A stretch of DNA of 6,352 nt from Caldora sp. SIO3E6 (GTDB lineage: Bacteria; Cyanobacteriota; Cyanobacteriia; Cyanobacteriales; Coleofasciculaceae), in NCBI GenBank assembly GCA_010672185.1, contig JAAHHL010000426.1, positions 1 through 6,352 on the forward strand, in the 5' to 3' direction. Positions 1-4,265 of the stretch are shown piece by piece. The notes under the pieces are model-generated. The model searched no databases. It was not told the DNA's origin and worked only from the letters and a program-made list of their open reading frames with translations. The translations under genes were made by a program, and so were the position numbers. The stretch's first letter is position 1. Every line of letters begins with the position of its first letter.

Positions 1-51
1 GAGCAAGTAGAGGGCCCGCAGGACGTTGAATACTAAACTGACAGCTGTCTC
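1..51 (-). pseudogene. Out-of-frame continuation of the TrbC-like gene, cut by the window edge
   Basis: Read on the minus strand in a different frame from the 33-455 gene, this stretch stays open to the left edge and encodes ETAVSLVFNVLRALYLL, which looks like the start of a membrane helix. One extra base at about 52-53 would join it to the upstream frame at ...TDGAT. The hydrophobic, Arg-containing helix is what would be expected after the AQFF segment of a TrbC-like protein. By contrast the annotated tail RRQLSV is short and featureless. Whether this is real decay, a programmed shift or a sequencing error cannot be decided here. Confidence 0.45.
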
Positions 52-455
52 CGTGTTGCCCCATCTGTACCTTCTGTTAAGGTGTCTTTGAAAAACGTCT
101 CAGCTTTGCCAAAAAACTGAGCAGAAGCGGGAGCTGCCGTATGGTCAATTAAAAATAGAGCTAAAACAAATGCCACCGCCAAAATTTGCAATGGCATAAC
201 CCATTGCTTGCTCAGGGGAAACTGTTGTCTGATTTGCTCACCAATGACTGTAATAAAGCTGCCTAGTAGGACAAACAGAAGCAGTGTGGGATTTTGCAGA
301 CTGACAAGAAAGACAAGAATCCCACAGGCAATCAGAAAGGGTGCATGTTCCGCTAAGCGGTGCTGCCAATTTGCTAAAATTTGTTGATTTTTGTTGATTT
401 TTTTAATAAAAGCTAAATTAATGCTACGGTGATAGTTCCTCATTTTGCCATTCAT
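33..455 (-). CDS. Small membrane protein, TrbC/VirB2-like N-terminal part, probably frameshifted
   Basis: A 140-residue protein with a basic start (residues 1-36, rich in K, N, Q and R) and three hydrophobic segments at about 38-54, 56-72 and 85-105. The third ends in a signal-peptidase-like APASAQ motif (108-113), followed by FFGKAETFF and a Gly/Thr-rich tail. The layout of hydrophobic helix, AxA site and short mature part recalls TrbC/VirB2-type pilin-like proteins. From memory, cyanobacterial members continue after this point with more membrane helices. Here the frame ends in RRQLSV, while another frame continues open to the left edge (separate entry), so the gene looks truncated by a frameshift. 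ATG at 453-455 is the chosen start; a second in-frame ATG lies at 441-443, and neither has a clear Shine-Dalgarno. It is transcribed divergently from the toxin-like gene. The family call is tentative; a plain unknown membrane protein is the alternative. Confidence 0.6.
   Translation of the reverse strand: MNGKMRNYHRSINLAFIKKINKNQQILANWQHRLAEHAPFLIACGILVFLVSLQNPTLLLFVLLGSFITVIGEQIRQQFPLSKQWVMPLQILAVAFVLALFLIDHTAAPASAQFFGKAETFFKDTLTEGTDGATRRQLSV
381..400. repeat. Perfect tandem duplication of a 10-base unit in the TrbC-like gene
   Basis: TTGTTGATTT occurs twice head to tail. On the coding strand it lies in the A-rich stretch that encodes the KINKNQQ region of the small membrane protein. Because the unit is not a multiple of three, copy-number change here would shift the reading frame. 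Confidence 0.6.
382..423. repeat. Left copy of a diverged 42-base direct repeat
   Basis: This segment, inside the 5' part of the small membrane protein gene, aligns with 4001-4041 in the same orientation: 37 of 42 columns identical, with four mismatches and one gap in the T run. It includes an exact TTTAATAAAAGCTA block. On the coding strand it encodes the SINLAFIKKINKNQQ region. The two copies lie on either side of the toxin, immunity and RDD genes. Confidence 0.6.
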
Positions 456-588
456 AGTAGATGGAGATTCAATAATAATATTCTTAATTTATCCTTCAGT
501 TGAAGGTATCTACACTGTTTTCATTACGTTATATTAATAGTAATAGTCTTTGTTTCTGTTGTAAGAAATTTGGCTAAACTAAAGCCAG

Positions 589-594
589 TATAAT
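589..594 (+). promoter_or_regulatory. Possible -10 box for the toxin-like gene
   Basis: A perfect TATAAT lies about 155 bases before the ATG at 750. The best upstream -35-like match (TTGGCT, 570-575) is only 13 bases away, which is shorter than the usual spacing, so the -10 stands largely alone. It would leave a long 5' leader. Confidence 0.25.
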
Positions 595-737
595 CTTTAC
601 CTAAAGCTATTGGGGCAGAGCATCTGGATCAATAGCGCTAGAATGTTTATACCTTTTGGGTTATTACAAAGATTTTAACCAGAGTGTCTCCTCCAACAAA
701 GTAATTCCTGGGGCACTCAGGCAGTATTTCTGAGAAA

Positions 738-743
738 AAGGGG
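738..743 (+). promoter_or_regulatory. Ribosome binding site that decides the toxin-like gene start
   Basis: AAGGGG ends six bases before ATG 750, a good Shine-Dalgarno distance. It abuts the alternative in-frame TTG at 744 with no spacer, which argues for the ATG start and removes two residues (MK) from the longest reading. Confidence 0.6.
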
Positions 744-749
744 TTGAAG

Positions 750-2948
750 ATGAGACTTGTTCGTCTGCTGTTGCCTACCCTAGCTGGGATTTCCTTAACT
801 GGGAGTCCCATCGCGATCGCGTTTGCGGAAGCTCTGTCTCCTCAGGTAGCGGTAGCCAACCCGGTTGTTAATCCCTCTATCCCCACGACTACCTTAGAAA
901 GGTCAGATGGAGTAGAGTTAAAACTGCCAGACTGGGAACGAATTACTTTTGATACTCTCCCAATTGCCGAAGATGGCTCATTTAATGCCACTCCCGAAGT
1001 TGTGGAGAAGCTCGGTTATAACCCATCTTATTCCTGGAAAGCTGGTCAAACTGCTGACCAATATCTCCAGCTGGGAGCTTTCGAAAAATCCTTCCCACAA
1101 TCCTTCCAACTGCAACAATATCACTTGGAGACTATTGCTGCTCTGAGTGACACTTCCCTAGCAGGTGTAAGACTCTCAGAATTGGAGCTGCTTGAATGGC
1201 AAACTATTGGGGACTTGGTATTAGGTAATGTAGTGCCAGGACTAGCCAATCAGCGAATAGCTGATGTGCCACCCATTGCTGAGTTGTTGGAACCGTATAT
1301 TCCATTGTTTGGTAATAACAGTACTTTAGGTGACGTGCTTCAGGAGTATCCTGAGCTAAAACAGCTAAGTTTAGGAGATATTAATCTAGAAGCCTACGAC
1401 ATCAACTCAATTCCTGGTTTGCAGGTAACTCCCCTAGAAAAATTTAAGAACTGGGAAAATAGCCTGATTGAAGATGTACCGGGACTGAAGGATGTACCTT
1501 GGTCTAAGCTTATGGATCCTGAATTGATGGATCCTGAATTGATGGATCCTGAGTTTATGGATCCTTTTACCCTCAGTGGTGGGATTGGTAAAGTAGATGT
1601 GGTCTTTGGTCCCAAAGAAGCTTACCGGAAGAGAACTATCAGTGGTAGTAATAATCAAGGCTTCCAGGTGCCATGCAATAAGTCATCGTGTCCCCACGTA
1701 GAAATGACTGGCTTGCCCACACTCCGAGGGCGACAGTGGATTTCGGGCATGGCGCAAATGGTGAAGGGTGGGACTGGAGCTTTTCAGGGGCTTATGGAGC
1801 CAACAGGTCGTCATCCTTTTGGGTCTGCTTTCAAGGTAGTGCTGACGAATACTGATGAAGCACAGGCAAAAGCAGATTTTGGCTTGTACTTTCGCTACTG
1901 CATCCCTAAAGTAGGTTGTACGCCTTATAATATCGGACCATTTACTTGGATTCCTGCTCATGAGAAGGATTGGGTTGTCTTGGGGATAGGTGGAATTTCG
2001 GGAGGTCAAGTAACTCAAGCCAGTCAACAAAGTTTGTCTTTGAAACCAGATAGTGGGAATTCAGTGGTGCCAGGGACAGATGTGGCAGCTGCTCAGACGG
2101 AAGTGCCAACAGCTGTAGGTGAAGCATATATTGACCCTGAAGATTTTAATGTCGCTGAAGATAATGGATTTATCGATCAGGTTCCTGAAGGCAGCGAAGT
2201 TGTCCTGAGGGGTGAAGTTACAGATGAGCCTAGCTTCTACGAAAGGATTAGTAATTATGGGCATGGAGTGCTTGATGTTGTCGGCCTTTTCCCTGTGATT
2301 GGTGAATTTGCAGACGGTGCCAATGTCGTTTTGTCTCTTGTTGAATCAGCTGCTTATGCAGTGATGGGAGACAGTGACAAAGCTCGTGACTCGTTGGGGG
2401 ACGCGGGTTTATCAGTTATTTCAATAGTTCCTGTTGCTGGTGATATCCTTAGCAAAGGCGGAAAGGTTGGAAAGCTTGGAAAGGTTATCAGCAAAAATGC
2501 TGATGAAGTAGCTGATGTAGGGGTAAAAAATAAGAAGACTTTAGAGATTGTCAAAAGACCAACAAATGAGATTGTCAAAAGACAAACAAAACCTCCTAAG
2601 ATTTTGGGTAAAGCTTACCGAAAAGAAATTAAGGTTGCAAACGAATTTGCTGAGCGAGGTCATGATGTTGTTTTGCGTGGGAAAAAAGAAGGTGCAGATT
2701 TAACAATAGATGACATAAAATGGGAATTAAAAACTCTTGAGTCTCCGACAATAAATGCTATTCGTCAGAATCTTAGAAAGGGGCTTAAGCAGGGAGATGG
2801 TCGTGTCGTAATTGATGGAAGGGAAGTTGGTCTTACTCACGCAACGGCAATTAGGGCAATTGAGCAACATCAGGCATCAGGTCGCTTAATAAATGCCAAA
2901 GAAATAAGAGTTTACACAACCAGTGGAGAATATGTTTGGAAGCCATGA
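750..2948 (+). CDS. Exported polymorphic toxin-like protein with C-terminal PD-(D/E)XK nuclease-like domain
   Basis: A 732-residue modular protein. Residues 1-26 are a Sec signal peptide (basic MRLVR, hydrophobic core, AFA site). About 30-250 is a Leu/Pro-rich region of 'LGDV-PEL-LSLGDINL'-like phrases, followed by MDPEL repeats (255-272). A conserved-looking trunk block (about 275-415) has Cys pairs C309/C314 and C384/C390 and the motif TGRHPFG (352-358); I recall similar trunks in other cyanobacteria, unverified. A Ser/Gln- and Glu-rich linker leads to a hydrophobic module at about 504-590 (VVGLFPVIGEFADGAN), typical of pretoxin domains before polymorphic toxins. The end (about 617-732) has E626 and E632 in the first helix, D650, then E659-L-K661: a D-x8-ExK pattern of PD-(D/E)XK nucleases, like CdiA C-terminal toxins that cut tRNA or DNA. 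The substrate here is unknown. ATG 750 is preferred over TTG 744 because of AAGGGG at 738-743. The stop overlaps the next gene's ATG, the usual toxin/immunity order. GC content drops sharply in the toxin part, suggesting an acquired module. Confidence 0.8.
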   Translation: MRLVRLLLPTLAGISLTGSPIAIAFAEALSPQVAVANPVVNPSIPTTTLERSDGVELKLPDWERITFDTLPIAEDGSFNATPEVVEKLGYNPSYSWKAGQTADQYLQLGAFEKSFPQSFQLQQYHLETIAALSDTSLAGVRLSELELLEWQTIGDLVLGNVVPGLANQRIADVPPIAELLEPYIPLFGNNSTLGDVLQEYPELKQLSLGDINLEAYDINSIPGLQVTPLEKFKNWENSLIEDVPGLKDVPWSKLMDPELMDPELMDPEFMDPFTLSGGIGKVDVVFGPKEAYRKRTISGSNNQGFQVPCNKSSCPHVEMTGLPTLRGRQWISGMAQMVKGGTGAFQGLMEPTGRHPFGSAFKVVLTNTDEAQAKADFGLYFRYCIPKVGCTPYNIGPFTWIPAHEKDWVVLGIGGISGGQVTQASQQSLSLKPDSGNSVVPGTDVAAAQTEVPTAVGEAYIDPEDFNVAEDNGFIDQVPEGSEVVLRGEVTDEPSFYERISNYGHGVLDVVGLFPVIGEFADGANVVLSLVESAAYAVMGDSDKARDSLGDAGLSVISIVPVAGDILSKGGKVGKLGKVISKNADEVADVGVKNKKTLEIVKRPTNEIVKRQTKPPKILGKAYRKEIKVANEFAERGHDVVLRGKKEGADLTIDDIKWELKTLESPTINAIRQNLRKGLKQGDGRVVIDGREVGLTHATAIRAIEQHQASGRLINAKEIRVYTTSGEYVWKP
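813..820. other. HIP1 palindrome (one of six)
   Basis: GCGATCGC occurs here and at 3584-3591, 5131-5138, 5194-5201, 5841-5848 and 6133-6140. About one per kilobase is far above chance for an octamer and is the hallmark of many cyanobacterial genomes. This copy lies in the signal-peptide codons of the toxin-like gene. Confidence 0.9.
1512..1565 (+). repeat. 15-base tandem repeat encoding MDPEL
   Basis: Three full units (1512-1526, 1527-1541, 1542-1556) plus nine bases of a fourth. The first two are identical (ATGGATCCTGAATTG); the third differs at two positions. The unit is a multiple of three, so copy-number change keeps the frame. It forms an acidic stretch (residues 255-272) between the Leu-rich N-terminal region and the Cys-containing trunk block, and probably acts as a flexible spacer. 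Confidence 0.9.
2544..2591 (+). repeat. 24-base tandem duplication at the trunk/toxin border
   Basis: Two adjacent 24-base units (2544-2567 and 2568-2591) differ at two positions and encode EIVKRPTN followed by EIVKRQTK. They lie between the pretoxin-like module and the nuclease-like domain, about 30 bases before the codons of the latter. In-frame duplication in a basic linker is consistent with a recombination or slippage point. Confidence 0.85.
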
Positions 2949-3328
2949 GCCATACCTATCATCTAATTTGTATTGACTGTAAGAAAGTTTTAGATTTAGG
3001 AAAAATTGCTAATTTAGACGAGACAGGTTGTTCAATCCCGTGGATGTTCACAGGGTTCCGAGATCAATGTGATGGTCATAGGATTAAAAATGATCAGCTA
3101 TGGAAACTCGTAGAGAGGTTTCTAATCTTACACAGAGGGCATGAACTTAGAGTAGTTTCAGAAGCTTTCTTGGATCGAGAAGACAAAGAAGGACTCTTGC
3201 ATTATATAGATTCAGCAGAGGAGCTATTACAGCTTGAGATTGAACCAGAACCTGATGATATAAGAGATGCTGATGCTGTTCCTCCAGATGTTGCTGTAAA
3301 GATAGCAAAGTATTTATCTGGTTTGTAG
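2945..3328 (+). CDS. Candidate immunity protein with CxxC and HRGHEL motifs
   Basis: A 127-residue acidic protein without signal peptide or membrane segment, so probably cytoplasmic. ATG 2945 overlaps the toxin stop as ATGA, which is why I prefer it to the in-frame TTG at 2936. C9 and C12 form a CxxC pair; C29 and C42 follow, then W53 and a helix ending in H63-R-G-H66-E-L. The paired Cys and His could bind zinc, but this is inferred. I recall small cyanobacterial and other bacterial proteins with a similar 'CxxC...L.HRGH.L' pattern, without a known function. The C-terminal half is rich in Asp and Glu (IEPEPDDIRDADAV), a charge pattern that suits an inhibitor of a nucleic-acid-binding enzyme. 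The position directly after a polymorphic toxin, translational overlap and low GC (20 of 60 in 2941-3000) all support an immunity role; nothing proves it. It could instead be an unrelated regulator. Confidence 0.7.
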   Translation: MSHTYHLICIDCKKVLDLGKIANLDETGCSIPWMFTGFRDQCDGHRIKNDQLWKLVERFLILHRGHELRVVSEAFLDREDKEGLLHYIDSAEELLQLEIEPEPDDIRDADAVPPDVAVKIAKYLSGL

Positions 3329-3348
3329 AGTGATTATTGACACTATAT

Positions 3349-3389
3349 ATAATCAAAATTTTAGCAATTACGTTTGTAATTCTGATTAT
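3349..3389. other. AT-rich inverted repeat after the immunity gene
   Basis: Inner arms AATTAC (3366-3371) and GTAATT (3376-3381) enclose GTTT, and outer arms ATAATCA (3349-3355) and TGATTAT (3383-3389) also pair, with ten unpaired bases on the left side and one on the right. The structure is AT-rich and has no U-tract, so it is a weak terminator candidate or a protein site. It lies in the 165-base gap before the RDD gene; the rest of that gap shows no gene or clear promoter. Confidence 0.35.
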
Positions 3390-3493
3390 GAAAACTATTG
3401 TTAGACCAACTCAAGTTAACGAGCCAGTTTGACATAAAGTGAGAGTAATTAAAAGTTACTTCTCAATTAAAAATCCTTAAATTTTTGATTAAT

Positions 3494-3964
3494 ATGCAAT
3501 CCCAAGAACCTAAATATGCCAGTAATTGGAAAAGGTTTATCGCCTATATCATAGATATTATTCCAATTACCTTAATCATTTTTGCGATCGCTTACTTTTT
3601 TTTCGGATTCAATGAAGTCTTGAAAGTTTTCGTAGAAAATAGACAAAATCTTCAAGCAAGATTAGATTATTTGACCTATCGTAACTCTATTAGAAGTACA
3701 GCTTTAGTCTTCTGGATTATCTATTCCACAATCTTTGATGCCTCAAAATTTAAGGGAACACTGGGTAAATACTGCATGGGCATCAAGGTGGTTGACGAAA
3801 ATGGTAACAGCCTGACAATTACCAAGTCAATTTTCAGAAATGTTGCAAAAATACTCTCAGTAATTGTTCTTTTCTTGGGCTTCATCTGGATTATTTTCAG
3901 TAAAAAGAAGCAAGGCTGGCATGATATGATTGCAGGAACATTTGTGGTCAAGCGTCAAAATTAG
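3494..3964 (+). CDS. RDD family membrane protein
   Basis: A 156-residue integral membrane protein. The N-terminal YASNWKRFIAYIIDIIP holds the family's Arg (R14) and Asp (D21) at the start of the first helix (about 16-39). A second helix lies at about 70-82 and a third at about 120-136. The other family signatures are present: FKGTLGKYCMGIKVVDENG between helices two and three, and QGWHDMIAGTFVV at the end. The RDD family is broad, with members linked to ion or osmolyte transport and many of unknown role; no substrate can be read here. ATG 3494 was chosen over the in-frame TTG at 3485; neither has a clear Shine-Dalgarno. It follows the immunity gene on the same strand after 165 bases, so it may have its own promoter. 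A link to the toxin system, for example protecting the membrane, is speculation. A HIP1 site lies in the first-helix codons. Confidence 0.85.
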   Translation: MQSQEPKYASNWKRFIAYIIDIIPITLIIFAIAYFFFGFNEVLKVFVENRQNLQARLDYLTYRNSIRSTALVFWIIYSTIFDASKFKGTLGKYCMGIKVVDENGNSLTITKSIFRNVAKILSVIVLFLGFIWIIFSKKKQGWHDMIAGTFVVKRQN

Positions 3965-4000
3965 CTTTACCCATTTACTCGTTGCTCCAGCCGCTTCCAA

Positions 4001-4041
4001 TGTTGACTTTTGTTAATTTTTTAATAAAAGCTAGACTAATG
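4001..4041 (-). pseudogene. Relic-like second copy of the start of the TrbC-like gene
   Basis: Matches 382-423 in the same orientation at 37 of 42 aligned columns. On the minus strand it encodes SLAFIKK, as in the intact gene, followed after a one-base loss in the A run by INKSQ, with the frame stopping a few codons later. No full gene can be built around it. It looks like a degraded remnant of a paralogue, or one end of a duplication. The match is partly A/T-rich, so coincidence is not fully excluded. Confidence 0.45.
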
Positions 4042-4088
4042 GGCTCAAAAAGCTGGCATTGTTGTGGAAAATCCCTGGGTAATCTTCA

Positions 4089-4145
4089 AGCTGAAAGCTG
4101 AAAGCTGACAGCTGAGGTGCTGAAAGCTAAAAACTGATAGCTAAT
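4089..4145. repeat. Degenerate heptamer tandem repeat (AGCTGAA type)
   Basis: About eight consecutive seven-base units: AGCTGAA, AGCTGAA, AGCTGAC, AGCTGAG, GTGCTGAA (eight bases), AGCTAAA, AACTGAT and AGCTAAT. Heptameric tandem repeats in intergenic DNA are a known feature of filamentous cyanobacteria. It lies in the 301-base gene-free stretch between the convergent RDD and DUF3084 genes. Confidence 0.85.
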
Positions 4146-4193
4146 GACTTCCTGAAGCAGACCCTAATTAGTTTCTAGCGTTCTTTTTCGGCG

Positions 4194-4232
4194 ATTCTTA
4201 ATTCTTCATTCTTAATTCTTCATTCTTAATTC
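4194..4232. repeat. 14-base tandem repeat between convergent genes
   Basis: ATTCTTAATTCTTC occurs twice perfectly (4194-4207, 4208-4221) and then 11 bases of a third copy. It is a short tandemly repeated element of cyanobacterial type, just beyond the 3' end of the DUF3084 gene. Confidence 0.9.
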
Positions 4233-4243
4233 GCCGTTAGGCG
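4232..4243 (-). terminator. Weak hairpin downstream of the DUF3084 gene
   Basis: CGCC and GGCG arms enclose a four-base GTTA loop, 22 bases beyond the stop of the minus-strand gene. The stem is only four base pairs and the following transcript is AAUUAAGAAU rather than a U-tract, so a terminator role is only a possibility. Confidence 0.25.
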
Positions 4244-4265
4244 CTTATTACTTATTCAGCAAGCC

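Larger units (their letters stand above)
456..749. promoter_or_regulatory. Divergent intergenic region between membrane protein and toxin-like gene
   Basis: This AT-rich, 294-base, gene-free stretch separates two divergent starts and must hold both promoters. I see a perfect TATAAT at 589-594 (plus) but no well-spaced -35 box. No GTA-N8-TAC NtcA box and no convincing hairpin or riboswitch were recognised. Confidence 0.5.

Noticed and set aside
561..600. Possible NtcA-binding box near the TATAAT of the toxin-like gene
   Set aside because: GTA at 561 is not followed by TAC at the required eight-base spacing (GGC instead).
744..749. TTG start two codons before the toxin-like ATG
   Set aside because: The AAGGGG ribosome site abuts this TTG with no spacer but is well placed for ATG 750.
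1394..1658. Minus-strand reading frames with repeated SGSINSGSIN-like peptides
   Set aside because: They are antisense shadows of the 15-base MDPEL repeat and have no independent start signals.
3337..3353. TTGACA followed by TATAAT after the immunity gene, resembling a promoter
   Set aside because: The two boxes are only five bases apart, far too close for a sigma-70 type promoter.
382..4041. Insertion sequence or transposon bounded by the 42-base repeats
   Set aside because: No transposase, no terminal inverted repeats and no target-site duplication are visible; the repeats are diverged and one lies inside a gene.
4089..4232. CRISPR array
   Set aside because: Units are 7 or 14 bases, contiguous and without spacers, so these are simple tandem repeats.
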